A stretch of DNA of 64,000 bases from Tenacibaculum jejuense. Lineage in GTDB: Bacteria > Bacteroidota > Bacteroidia > Flavobacteriales > Flavobacteriaceae. Made by a program: the position numbers and the translations under genes. The stretch lies in assembly GCF_900198195.1 (NCBI RefSeq), contig NZ_LT899436.1:930001-994000 (forward strand), read 5' to 3'. Positions within the stretch are counted from its first letter, which is position 1. Each line of letters opens with the position of its first letter. This document shows positions 27,279 through 35,993 of the stretch, in pieces. The notes below the pieces were generated by a model. That model was not told the DNA's origin, ran no database searches, and was given only the letters and a program-made list of their open reading frames with translations.

Positions 27279-28427
27279 TTATTTTAGAAAATCGTTTACA
27301 GTTTTTGTGATGAACGCTAATTGTTCTTCATCTAATTCTGTATGCATAGGAAGCGAAATAACGGTGTCTATCAATTTATTTGTTACCGAGAAATCATCTT
27401 CATTATAACGTTCGTCTGCATAAGCTTTTTGCTTGTGTAATGGAACAGGATAGTAAATTGCATTTGGAATATTGTTATCTAACAAATGCTGATGTAATTC
27501 ATTTCTTTTTCCATTGGTAATTTGTAAAGTATATTGATGAAAAACATGACAATCGCATGTATCACATATATTTCCACAAGATGAAGAAGTAGGAGTGATG
27601 ATATTTTCATTACTAGCAAACGCATTGTTATAATATCTAGCAGCATCTCTCCTTGCGTTGCAATACGCATCTAAATTTGGAAGTTTAGCTTTTAAAACGG
27701 CTGCTTGAATACTATCTAAACGAGAGTTTACTCCAACTACATCATGATAATAACGTTTGTACATTCCATGATTTACAATTCCTCTGATGATATGAGCTAA
27801 ATCATCGTCATTTGTAAAAATTGCGCCTCCGTCACCATAACAACCTAAATTTTTCGATGGGAAGAAAGAAGTTGTACCAACATTTCCTATTGTACCTGCT
27901 TTTTGCTTAGTTCCATCTTTAAAAGTATAATTAGCTCCAATTGCTTGAGCGTTATCTTCAATAACAAATAAATTATGTTCTTTAGCAATTTCTATAATAG
28001 CTTCCATATTTGCTACTTGTCCAAATAAATGTACAGGAACAATTGCTTTTGTTTTAGGAGTAATTGCTTTTTTAAGTGCTTCAATATCTATATTGAATGA
28101 GTCTGGTTCAACGTCAACTAAAACGGGAGTTAAGTTTAATAAACCAATAACTTCTACTGTTGCAGCAAAAGTAAAATCAACAGTAATTACTTCGTCACCA
28201 GGTTGTAATCCAAGTCCCATCATTGCTATTTGCAGCGCATCAGTTCCGTTTGCACAAGGGATTACGTGTTTAACGTCAAGATATTTTTCTAAGTCAGCTT
28301 GAAATTCTTTTACATAAGGACCATTCACATAAGCTGAAGAATTTAATACCTCTTGAATTGAAGTATCTACAATATCTTTAATTTTTTGATACTGACTTTG
28401 TAAGTCAACCATTTGAATTTTTTTCAT
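27279..28427 (-). CDS. DegT/DnrJ/EryC1/StrS sugar aminotransferase
   Basis: A 382-aa PLP-dependent aminotransferase that aminates keto-sugar nucleotides for polysaccharide or antibiotic-type sugars. The PLP lysine is Lys192 in FFPSKNLG; GTDALQIA (about 61-68) and the EDNAQAIGA block are conserved. An unusual cysteine-rich patch, CGNICDTCDCH (Cys284, 288, 291, 293), sits just before the HQYTLQI strand. Followed directly by galE, which fits nucleotide-sugar metabolism. Confidence 0.9.
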   Translation of the reverse strand: MKKIQMVDLQSQYQKIKDIVDTSIQEVLNSSAYVNGPYVKEFQADLEKYLDVKHVIPCANGTDALQIAMMGLGLQPGDEVITVDFTFAATVEVIGLLNLTPVLVDVEPDSFNIDIEALKKAITPKTKAIVPVHLFGQVANMEAIIEIAKEHNLFVIEDNAQAIGANYTFKDGTKQKAGTIGNVGTTSFFPSKNLGCYGDGGAIFTNDDDLAHIIRGIVNHGMYKRYYHDVVGVNSRLDSIQAAVLKAKLPNLDAYCNARRDAARYYNNAFASNENIITPTSSSCGNICDTCDCHVFHQYTLQITNGKRNELHQHLLDNNIPNAIYYPVPLHKQKAYADERYNEDDFSVTNKLIDTVISLPMHTELDEEQLAFITKTVNDFLK

Positions 28428-28471
28428 CTAGACGTTTGTTTATGTATTCAAAAGTACAAATTTAAAACCTT

Positions 28472-28479
28472 TATATTTG
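28472..28479 (+). promoter_or_regulatory. -7 element of the penicillin-acylase-like gene
   Basis: TATATTTG is a perfect TAnnTTTG match 17 nt before the chosen ATG. No -33 TTTG is seen at the usual distance. Confidence 0.5.
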
Positions 28480-28496
28480 ATAAAAAACCAGCACGA

Positions 28497-30881
28497 ATGA
28501 AAGTACTTAAAAAACTTGTTTTTTTTCTTTTAATAATCACTTCCTTACTTGTTTTAGGATATTTTATTTTCAGTAATCTTCAAAAACCTACTTACAAAGG
28601 AGAAATTTCTTTTGAGGGTTTAAAAGATAAAGTAACTGTATTTTATGATGAAGCAGGAGTACCTCATATTAACGCTCAGAATCAAGAAGATGCTTACCAA
28701 GTTTTTGGTTATGTACATGCTCAAGATCGACTATGGCAGATGGAAGTTGTTCGAAGAATTGCTGCTGGACGATTAAGTGAAATTTTTGGTAAAGAATTAA
28801 TAAGAACAGATAAGTTTTTTGGAAGTTTAGGTATTGAAGAAGCCGCAGCAAAAACAATTCATAATTTAGATAAGAATTCTAAAGCTTATCAATTAGCATT
28901 AGCCTATTTAAAAGGAATTAATCAATTTATAAAAGAAGGAACTACTCCGTTAGAGTTTCATTTAGTGGGGATTGAAAAAGAAGAATATACATTAAAAGAC
29001 ATGTATAATGTTTTCGGTTATATGGCTTTTAGTTTCGCAGCAGCACATAAAACAGACCCGCTATTAAACGAAATTAAACAGAATTTAGGAGCAGATTATT
29101 TGACTGAATTAGGCATTCAAACGGAACATGGTCAGTTGATAAAAAATGCAAGAAAACCTGTTGTACAAGCTCAAATGACTGCGGCAATTAATAAAATTTA
29201 CGAAAAGTTACCAGTGCCTAGTTTTATAGGGAGTAATTCATGGGTTTTAGGACCGAATAAAACTAAAAATGGAAAAGTTATTTTCGCTAATGACCCACAC
29301 ATTAACTTTTCTCAACCTTCTGTATGGTACCAAAGTCATATTAAAACACCAGATTTTGAATTGTATGGATTCAATTTAGCTTTAACTCCTTTTCCTTTGT
29401 TAGGACACAATAGAAATTATGCTTACGGATTAACAATGTTAGAAAATGACGATGTTGATTTTTATATAGAAAAAGACCATCCGGAAAATCAAAATCAATA
29501 TAAAACTGTTGATGGATATAAAAATTACAAAACGTATTCAAGAACAATAAAGGTTAAGAAAGAGAAGGACAGTACTTATCAAGTAAGAGTAAGTCAGCAT
29601 GGTCCTATCATGAATGATATTGTAGAACAAATTCAAGATGAACGTCCAATAGCAATGAAGTGGATTTATACACATTTACCTAATCAGTTGTTAGATGTGT
29701 GTTATGAAATGTCACATGCGAATTCTTTAAGTGAATTTAAAAGGGGAGTTTCTAAAATTCACGCTCCAGGTTTAAATGTAATGTACGGAGATGCAAAAGA
29801 TAACGTCGCTTGGTTTGGAGCCGCTAAATTATATCAGTTTAGAGATAGTTTAAACACCAAAGTTTATTTAGATGGAACTACAGGAAAAGACGAGATTATT
29901 AATTTCTTGAATTTTGGAGAAAATCCTCAAGCAATAAATCCAGATTGGGGTTATGTGTATTCTGCAAACAATCAGCCAGATTCTGTAGCAGGAAAATTAT
30001 ACCCAGGATATTATTTACCAGAAGATAGAGCAAAACGTATTGTAACTTATATTGAAGAAAAAGAAAAATTTACAAAGGAAGACGTTTCAAAAATGATGAA
30101 TAATGTTAACTCTTTAGTTGTTAAAGAAGTTATTCATACAGCATTAAAAAGTATTTCTGAAAACGATTTAAATACCAAAGAAAAAGAAGCGGTTCAATTT
30201 TTAACAGCTTGGGATGGTAACTATTATAAAGAAAGTGTGGCTCCAACAATTTATACAAAGTTTATTTATCAGTTTTTAGAGAATACCTATGAAGATGAAC
30301 TAGGAGAAAAAGCTTTTTTACAGTTTTTAGATGGTGCACCATTGCAGAAGAAAATGATTGCTATTCAAATGAATAGAGAAGCTTCGGTTTGGTGGGATAA
30401 CATAAATACAAAAGAAATAAAAGAAGATAAGAAACAGATTGTAACAGCATCATTAAAAGAAGCGGTTGCCTTTTTAGAGAAGCAATTAGGAACAGATCTT
30501 AATACTTGGAAATGGAAAAGAGTTTTATCTGTAGAACACGAACATCCTATAGGAAAAGCAGGAGGTTTATTACGTAAGTTTTTTAATGTTGGGCCATTTG
30601 AAACGAATGGAGGAAACGAGGTAATTAATAATCATATTTTTAGGTTAAATGCTTCAGGTATTTATACAGTAGTTGGAGGTCCGTCAACTCGAAGAGTTAT
30701 CGATTTTTCAGATATAGAAAATAGTATTTCAATCTTACCAACAGGACAGAGTGGAAATAGATTTAGTCCTTATTATAAAGATCAAGCACAAAAATATCTT
30801 GAAGGAAAGTATATCAAAATGAAATTGAATCAAGAAGAGATTCAAAAATCAGAAAACAAATTAGAATTTTTACCAAAGTAA
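28497..30881 (+). CDS. Penicillin acylase family N-terminal-nucleophile hydrolase
   Basis: A 794-aa secreted or membrane-anchored amidase. I start at MKVLKKLVFF, which gives a signal/anchor helix (about 5-25) and follows a -7 element; the frame is open 84 nt further upstream but that segment is not family-like. The alpha-chain region contains VFGYVHAQDRLWQMEV. Autocleavage should expose Ser246 (GSNSW) as the N-terminal nucleophile of the beta chain, with oxyanion-hole and Arg residues further on. Such enzymes hydrolyse amides including acyl-homoserine lactones or cyclic lipopeptides; the natural substrate here is unknown. Confidence 0.92.
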   Translation: MKVLKKLVFFLLIITSLLVLGYFIFSNLQKPTYKGEISFEGLKDKVTVFYDEAGVPHINAQNQEDAYQVFGYVHAQDRLWQMEVVRRIAAGRLSEIFGKELIRTDKFFGSLGIEEAAAKTIHNLDKNSKAYQLALAYLKGINQFIKEGTTPLEFHLVGIEKEEYTLKDMYNVFGYMAFSFAAAHKTDPLLNEIKQNLGADYLTELGIQTEHGQLIKNARKPVVQAQMTAAINKIYEKLPVPSFIGSNSWVLGPNKTKNGKVIFANDPHINFSQPSVWYQSHIKTPDFELYGFNLALTPFPLLGHNRNYAYGLTMLENDDVDFYIEKDHPENQNQYKTVDGYKNYKTYSRTIKVKKEKDSTYQVRVSQHGPIMNDIVEQIQDERPIAMKWIYTHLPNQLLDVCYEMSHANSLSEFKRGVSKIHAPGLNVMYGDAKDNVAWFGAAKLYQFRDSLNTKVYLDGTTGKDEIINFLNFGENPQAINPDWGYVYSANNQPDSVAGKLYPGYYLPEDRAKRIVTYIEEKEKFTKEDVSKMMNNVNSLVVKEVIHTALKSISENDLNTKEKEAVQFLTAWDGNYYKESVAPTIYTKFIYQFLENTYEDELGEKAFLQFLDGAPLQKKMIAIQMNREASVWWDNINTKEIKEDKKQIVTASLKEAVAFLEKQLGTDLNTWKWKRVLSVEHEHPIGKAGGLLRKFFNVGPFETNGGNEVINNHIFRLNASGIYTVVGGPSTRRVIDFSDIENSISILPTGQSGNRFSPYYKDQAQKYLEGKYIKMKLNQEEIQKSENKLEFLPK

Positions 30882-30897
30882 TGAAAAAGCCAAACCA

Positions 30898-31815
30898 TTA
30901 AGGATTAAAAGGAGAAAAGCTAATAAACTCCCAATCTGCTGTATAATATGTTTTGGTTTGTATCCATTTTTCAGGATTAAACAACCAGTATCGTCCAGTT
31001 CCCATAGTAGTTTCTAAATCTTCAGTGTTTTCTTGATCTAAAACTAATGTTGTACTTCCAGATAATTGTAAAGCATTTCCATTTTCATAATCAATAAATA
31101 ACAATCCAGATTTAGGGCATTGTAAGAAGTTACCTAGAGTATTAAACAAATTATTACCAATATAATCAGGGATTTTTAAGATATCATTTTCTAAAAGCTG
31201 AATAAAACCTTTTGGTCCGCCTCTATGAGAAGCATCCATATTACCATGTTTATTTACACTTCCTAAGAAGAAAGTATCAGCATTAGTAATCCAATTTCGT
31301 TGAAAATCGTTTAAAATAGTTCCTGTAGTTTGTTCACTTTTAACGCTTGTGTTTTCTTCTGAAATTGATAATACGCGTTGTTGTATGTATTTTGGACAAT
31401 TAGGATAGGCTTCAGTTATAGAAAATATAATCGTATCATTTATAATTTCAGCACTGGCATTCATTCTATATCGAGTGCGAGAAGCAGTATCGATAAATAA
31501 TAAACCGACATTAGTATTCGTTGGTATGTTCGTTAAAAAAATATCTTTTTCATTACGTTGGGTTTTATTTAAAAATATGTCTAACTGTTTTGGATTTTGA
31601 ACTTTAATAAAACCTTTATTGCCAATAATCATTGATGTCCAAATATGATTTTCTTCATCTGTAGTACTAATAATAACAGTGGTTTGTTGTTCTATAAATG
31701 GAATTAGCTCATTTAGGATATGATCTTTTAATAAACGTTCTACTAATTTAGGTGGATGATAAGCTTTATATTTTTTTTGAAGTTCTAATTCACCTTTATG
31801 AAATGGCTGTCTCAT
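30898..31815 (-). CDS. Pyridoxamine-5'-phosphate-oxidase-like FMN-binding protein
   Basis: A 305-aa protein with two split-barrel halves of the PNPOx-like fold. The first half has HIWTSMIIGNKGFIKV and LFIDTASRTRYRMN; the second has FFLGSVNKHGNMDASHRGG and GNNLFNTLGNF, the part typical of the FMN-binding pyridoxamine oxidase-like group. The substrate cannot be read; related proteins are redox or haem-associated oxidoreductases. It stands downstream of an Rrf2 regulator gene, and the same inverted repeat precedes both. Confidence 0.85.
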   Translation of the reverse strand: MRQPFHKGELELQKKYKAYHPPKLVERLLKDHILNELIPFIEQQTTVIISTTDEENHIWTSMIIGNKGFIKVQNPKQLDIFLNKTQRNEKDIFLTNIPTNTNVGLLFIDTASRTRYRMNASAEIINDTIIFSITEAYPNCPKYIQQRVLSISEENTSVKSEQTTGTILNDFQRNWITNADTFFLGSVNKHGNMDASHRGGPKGFIQLLENDILKIPDYIGNNLFNTLGNFLQCPKSGLLFIDYENGNALQLSGSTTLVLDQENTEDLETTMGTGRYWLFNPEKWIQTKTYYTADWEFISFSPFNP

Positions 31816-31829
31816 ATTATTGTTTTTAG

Positions 31830-31848
31830 TGTAATTATTTTTATTACA
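31830..31848 (-). promoter_or_regulatory. Candidate Rrf2 operator upstream of the PNPOx-like gene
   Basis: TGTAAT (31830-31835), 7 nt, ATTACA (31843-31848): a perfect inverted repeat 15 nt before the PNPOx-like ATG. The same TGTAAT-N7-ATTACA occurs before the Rrf2 gene. Confidence 0.75.
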
Positions 31849-31864
31849 GTTTTAATTAAAAAAA

Positions 31865-32275
31865 TTAGAAACTATTTTTAAAAGTTTCTAAAGTTGTTTC
31901 TTCTAATTTTAAAAGAATAGCATTGTCAATTTCTTGATATAAACTATTAAGTTTAGTGTTAATTTTTTTTCCAACCTTACAAGTTTTATCTGGAGTTTCA
32001 CTTCTTATTTCAAAAACATGATCATCTTTTTTTATAGCTTTAAAAACATCAGCGAGTAAAATTTCACTAGCATTTTTAATAAGTTTTACTCCTCCATTTT
32101 TACCTTCTTTACTTTGAATTAATTCGGCTTCTTTTAATTTTCTTAATTCTTGTCGTACTAAAACAGAATTTATATGAATACTTTCTGCCATTATTTTTGA
32201 AGAAATCCATTTTTCAGGAAACATAGCTAGAAGTGTCATTATATGTAAAGAAGTGGATAGGCTGCTTTTTACCAT
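31865..32275 (-). CDS. Rrf2-family transcriptional regulator
   Basis: A 136-aa winged-helix regulator of the Rrf2 family: ESIHINSVLVRQELRKL is the recognition region and AELIQSKEGKNGGVKL the wing. Only one cysteine (in KTCKVGKK) is visible, so a classical three-cysteine iron-sulfur sensor like NsrR or IscR is unlikely. The YwnA/CymR-like branch fits better. Matching inverted repeats before this gene and before its downstream neighbour suggest self-control and control of the PNPOx-like gene. Confidence 0.88.
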   Translation of the reverse strand: MVKSSLSTSLHIMTLLAMFPEKWISSKIMAESIHINSVLVRQELRKLKEAELIQSKEGKNGGVKLIKNASEILLADVFKAIKKDDHVFEIRSETPDKTCKVGKKINTKLNSLYQEIDNAILLKLEETTLETFKNSF

Positions 32276-32279
32276 TTAA

Positions 32280-32298
32280 TGTAATTTAAAATATTACA
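32280..32298 (-). promoter_or_regulatory. Candidate Rrf2 operator upstream of the Rrf2 gene
   Basis: TGTAAT (32280-32285), 7 nt, ATTACA (32293-32298), starting 5 nt upstream of the Rrf2 ATG. Same architecture as the copy before the PNPOx-like gene. Confidence 0.75.
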
Positions 32299-32320
32299 GT
32301 TTAAAAATACTATAATTATT

Positions 32321-32779
32321 TTAAAAAGATAATTTCAATTGATCTCCTTCAGAAATGGCTTCCCATTGAGTACATAAATGATCAAATTCTATTTTTAACT
32401 CTTCAATAATTTTAAGATTTAATTCAGGTATTTGAACATTATTTAAATTATTTGCTTCCCAAGTAACTAAAGAAATATAGTCATCAATTTTAGCGGCACC
32501 AGAACCGATAGCTTGTAAATTTCTTGTCATGATTTCAGCTAATAAAGCTTCTTGCTCTAAGTTTTTAATAATTTCTTTATCAGATAATTCTTCAATAGAC
32601 ATTCCTGATTTTATATTACCGTAAAAACCTTTGTTGAATTGAAACTTTTTTTCGATGACATAATGAGCTATATCATGATTTGGAAGATTCGGACCTAAAT
32701 TATAGCTTGTAAAAGTCTTGTTTTCTCTTTGACATGTTAAGGTATTTCGATCTTTTCCTTTTGTAATAATTATTTCCAT
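32321..32779 (-). CDS. Hypothetical protein, 152 aa
   Basis: I do not recognise the family. It is a soluble mixed alpha/beta protein without signal peptide. The N-terminal third looks beta-rich, a LPNHDIAHYVIEKKF segment (about 51-65) follows, and the C-terminal half is helical and acidic. It precedes the Rrf2 gene in the same direction with a 45-nt gap that carries the Rrf2 operator, and follows the transglutaminase-like gene by 32 nt. No function is assigned. Confidence 0.7.
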   Translation of the reverse strand: MEIIITKGKDRNTLTCQRENKTFTSYNLGPNLPNHDIAHYVIEKKFQFNKGFYGNIKSGMSIEELSDKEIIKNLEQEALLAEIMTRNLQAIGSGAAKIDDYISLVTWEANNLNNVQIPELNLKIIEELKIEFDHLCTQWEAISEGDQLKLSF

Positions 32780-32811
32780 AACAGTTTAATTATGATAAAT
32801 ATAATTAATTA

Positions 32812-33384
32812 CTAAGATAAGTTATAAATACATTGTTCTCGTATTTTCCAAACGGTTTCAAAATCAAAAGGGATATTATTGTTTTTAATCCAGTTTTTCA
32901 TATATTCTTTATGAAACTGAACTTTGTATTCTGCAACTTGATTTGGAGTGATTTCAATTTCTGAAAGAATATCATTCTCAATCCTTATAATTGAAGATGA
33001 GCTAGATGTGAAATCAAAACGTTTTTCTTGTATAGATAAATAACAGTGTGCTTCAGGTACAAAGTCTAGATTATTTTCTACTAATACATTTCCAATACCA
33101 GGAGTGTTTTTATGATTCATTTTATAAATTCCTAAGATCAAACTAACATTAGGAATCTGATTTACATCTGCTAAAGCTTTTAAAAGTGCATGTTTAGAAC
33201 TACAACTTCCTTTTTTTTCAGATAAAACTAAAGAAAAATCATATCTATTTTCATTTCTACCATAGGGTAAATTTGCAATAAACGAGGTTAATTCATTCCA
33301 AGAATGAATATTTAATTCTTTAGCTAAAAGCGTTAACTTATCAGTAGAGTTTAATGTATGATTTTTATGGAGAGTCACTTTCAA
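32812..33384 (-). CDS. Small transglutaminase-like protein
   Basis: A 190-aa protein without signal peptide. The order GSCSSKHALLKAL (Cys61), EAHCYLSI (His113) and RFDFTS (Asp124) matches the Cys-His-Asp layout of the transglutaminase-like fold, with the Cys at the start of a helix and the His and Asp on adjoining strands. Whether it is a peptidase, amidase or transferase is not visible. It starts 6 nt after the FkbM methyltransferase stop, so the two are likely co-expressed. Confidence 0.7.
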   Translation of the reverse strand: MKVTLHKNHTLNSTDKLTLLAKELNIHSWNELTSFIANLPYGRNENRYDFSLVLSEKKGSCSSKHALLKALADVNQIPNVSLILGIYKMNHKNTPGIGNVLVENNLDFVPEAHCYLSIQEKRFDFTSSSSSIIRIENDILSEIEITPNQVAEYKVQFHKEYMKNWIKNNNIPFDFETVWKIREQCIYNLS

Positions 33385-33390
33385 AGTAAT

Positions 33391-34248
33391 TTAATTCAGA
33401 AATTTGTAGTGATCTTTTTTAGTTTGATGTAAAGCAAGAATCTCAAAATGTTTTTTATGCATCATATCTTCTTGTTTAATTTCTTTTAAAGTATCTAAAG
33501 TTTCAAAATTCTCAATAGAGAAAATAAGATAACCATGATTAGATAAAGTATCGAAAAGATCGTTTCTTTCACCTTGATCTAAATATCGATAACATTCTAC
33601 CATTAATGCAGGTTTATAAGTGTTTAAAATGTCTGGAATAGTTTTTAAAATTTCTTTGTCATAACCTTCTGCATCAATTTTGATTAAACTTAATTGTTGA
33701 AGCTCAGTAATATATTTTTGAGTTAAATAATTATTCAAATTTTTTCCTTGAACCTCTAGTGTGTAGTTATGTTTGTGTTCTTTTTTTTGTATTTGAGACA
33801 AAAAACCACCATTACAAAAAGAAGCATCACTATAGTTAAAAACGAATGTTCCTTCTTTTTCTGTAACAGCAAAACATTCTGGAATTATAGCAGTTGTTTT
33901 AGGATTAAGTTCAGTGTTCTTTTTTAAAATTTTAAACACATAAGGATTAGGTTCTATAGCTAAAACTTTACCTTGTTTACCAACTGCTAAACTCATAGGA
34001 ATTGTAGTGTCTCCGGTATGAGCGCCAATATCTATAATAAAACTGTTTTTAGTTGTAATAGACTTGTAAAAATTGATGTTTTCTATTGAAATCTTTTTAG
34101 GTTTCTCTAAAGGATGCAACCATTGTGCATATCGAATATGACCAAATTGAGGTACTTGAAAATCTTTTATTTCATAACTATATTCTTTAAAAGTTTTCTT
34201 TATCGATTTCTTCTTTAATTTTCTTTTGATATAGTTAAATAAACTCAC
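33391..34248 (-). CDS. FkbM-family methyltransferase
   Basis: A 285-aa SAM-dependent methyltransferase. The SAM-binding motif is FIIDIGAHTGDTTIPM (about 78-93), followed by VLAIEPNPYVFKIL; LIKIDAEGYDKEIL is the FkbM signature segment. Members methylate hydroxyl groups on polyketides or sugars, so a glycan or secondary-metabolite target is possible. It is followed by a transglutaminase-like gene with almost no gap. Confidence 0.9.
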   Translation of the reverse strand: MSLFNYIKRKLKKKSIKKTFKEYSYEIKDFQVPQFGHIRYAQWLHPLEKPKKISIENINFYKSITTKNSFIIDIGAHTGDTTIPMSLAVGKQGKVLAIEPNPYVFKILKKNTELNPKTTAIIPECFAVTEKEGTFVFNYSDASFCNGGFLSQIQKKEHKHNYTLEVQGKNLNNYLTQKYITELQQLSLIKIDAEGYDKEILKTIPDILNTYKPALMVECYRYLDQGERNDLFDTLSNHGYLIFSIENFETLDTLKEIKQEDMMHKKHFEILALHQTKKDHYKFLN

Positions 34249-34340
34249 TATAACTATGCTTTCTTTTTAGGATTGTAAATGTAATTAAAATGATAAACCT
34301 GAGAGTTACTTACGTTTAAGTAATACTTCTGAAAAAGTGC

Positions 34341-35267
34341 TTATTGAATTAAACCGTATGGATAAATCGTATAATTATTGTCCATTAAACGTTTGTATTT
34401 CTTTTGAAGCTTATGAAGGCTTAGTTGTTCACACACTGCTTCCATATAATTAAATAAAATGTATTTGTGAACTGAAGTAATATTTGTACTATCAAATTCT
34501 TTGTCTATTGCTATTACTTTATCGTGAGCAAAATGGTTAATATTGGTATTGTATTTTTTGAAATAGTTATCATCCATAATAATTGAATCCATAATAAGTT
34601 TTAGTTCAACTATAGACCGAATTAAGAAATGATCTGGTAAATTTTCATAAAAACTTAATAAATCTTCCAGATCACCACCCCATTTAGGTTGAATAAATTC
34701 TGTGTAATGTAAATAAGGCCAAATTAATTCTGGATTACTTTTTGAAACTTTATGAAAGGCATTAGTTGCAGAATGACTATTACTTAAACTCATATACAAA
34801 CGAATCTTTCTTGCGTTTAATTCTGGAGTAAAAAAAGAGTTTTCAGGAATTTCACTGAAGATTTCTTTAGCTTCTATTAAATATTCGAAAAAACTTTCTG
34901 CATTTTTTTCAGAAACATCTTTTGCTAATTTATGACTCCTAGCAATCCATGCTAAGTGTAAGTAAAAAACACCTAAAGTAAGTCTAGAAAAATCGGTATT
35001 CTCGCTAGTATGCCAAGTCAAAATATCCTCTTCATTAAGAGATAAAGCTAAATGATCTACAATTTGAGTGATATCATTCAAATCTTGTTTAAGAATATAA
35101 TTTTCTATTTGATCATAGTTTTTATTTTTTATCCAATTTTCAATTTCTTCAGCAGATTGTAAACCTAAAGAGTATTTTCGTCGATGCTTTTTTTTACTTT
35201 TTTTGTATGTAGCAATGACGAAATAAATTAGAATTACAACACAAAGTATAACTATGGGGTTATTCAT
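34341..35267 (-). CDS. Membrane-anchored helical protein of unknown function
   Basis: A 308-aa protein with an N-terminal membrane helix (about 4-21) followed by a basic stretch (KKSKKKHRRK), so the bulk should face the cytosol. The remainder is helical, with segments such as LHLAWIARSHKLAKDV and ELIWPYLHYTEFIQPKWGG that resemble tetratricopeptide-like or DUF4034-type repeats. I cannot confirm the family. Upstream is the GNAT gene and downstream the FkbM gene, all in one direction but separated by about 90 nt. Confidence 0.7.
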   Translation of the reverse strand: MNNPIVILCVVILIYFVIATYKKSKKKHRRKYSLGLQSAEEIENWIKNKNYDQIENYILKQDLNDITQIVDHLALSLNEEDILTWHTSENTDFSRLTLGVFYLHLAWIARSHKLAKDVSEKNAESFFEYLIEAKEIFSEIPENSFFTPELNARKIRLYMSLSNSHSATNAFHKVSKSNPELIWPYLHYTEFIQPKWGGDLEDLLSFYENLPDHFLIRSIVELKLIMDSIIMDDNYFKKYNTNINHFAHDKVIAIDKEFDSTNITSVHKYILFNYMEAVCEQLSLHKLQKKYKRLMDNNYTIYPYGLIQ

Positions 35268-35352
35268 TTTTAGATGATTTTTGGATAAAAATACTAAGAT
35301 TAATTTTTATTAAAGCTTTGTTGATAACATAACAATTTCAGTGCAAATTCAC

Positions 35353-35853
35353 CTACCTAATCTTCTTTTCATAAAGCGTATTTGTAGATAAGGCTACTTT
35401 TTTAGTTCCTACATTTTTGAAACCTAAATTTTCATAATAACTACAGAGTTTACTATTATTACTATCGGCATCTAAACGGATGTAATTATAGTTTTCTTTT
35501 TTAGCTTGATCACTAATTTGCTGAATAATTTTAGCACCTAATCCTTTACCATTATATTTTTCTCTAATTACTAATGAATGAATATATTTTGCAGGAACTT
35601 CTTGTTCTCCCCAATACAAAGTATCTTTAGTCATAATTCTAACCATTCCCATATTTTCATCTCCATTTTCAATGAAAAAGAATTCTTCATTTTGAATTCC
35701 TTCTTTCACCCAATTAATTTTTTCAATAGGTGGATTTTTCCAGTATTGCCAGTGATTTATATTTTTTTGATGAATCTTTTCAGCTGTTTCTTTAAATAGC
35801 TTTAAAACAGAATTTGTTTGTTGAGGTGTAATTCGTTTGAAAGAAATATTCAT
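35353..35853 (-). CDS. GNAT-family N-acetyltransferase
   Basis: A 166-aa acetyltransferase of the GNAT fold. The acetyl-CoA motif A reads REKYNGKGLGAKII (about 103-116), followed by LDADSNNSKLCSYYENLGFKNVG, the standard C-terminal end of the fold. Substrate unknown. It is divergent from the DUF4157 effector gene, with a 140-nt shared upstream region. Confidence 0.88.
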   Translation of the reverse strand: MNISFKRITPQQTNSVLKLFKETAEKIHQKNINHWQYWKNPPIEKINWVKEGIQNEEFFFIENGDENMGMVRIMTKDTLYWGEQEVPAKYIHSLVIREKYNGKGLGAKIIQQISDQAKKENYNYIRLDADSNNSKLCSYYENLGFKNVGTKKVALSTNTLYEKKIR

Positions 35854-35993
35854 TTCATAAGTTTTAGAAAATGAAAATACTTAAAAATAGCATTAATATT
35901 ACTAATGATAAGTTTAAAATATTACACTTTAAATCTTTTTAATTCCATAAAAATTGATATTTTTATTGTGATTAACCACAACCTCCTGCAATA

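Noticed and set aside
35913..35926. TTTAAAATATTACA before the effector and GNAT genes, like the right half of the Rrf2 operator
   Set aside because: The left arm TGTAAT is missing, so it is only a half-site in AT-rich DNA.
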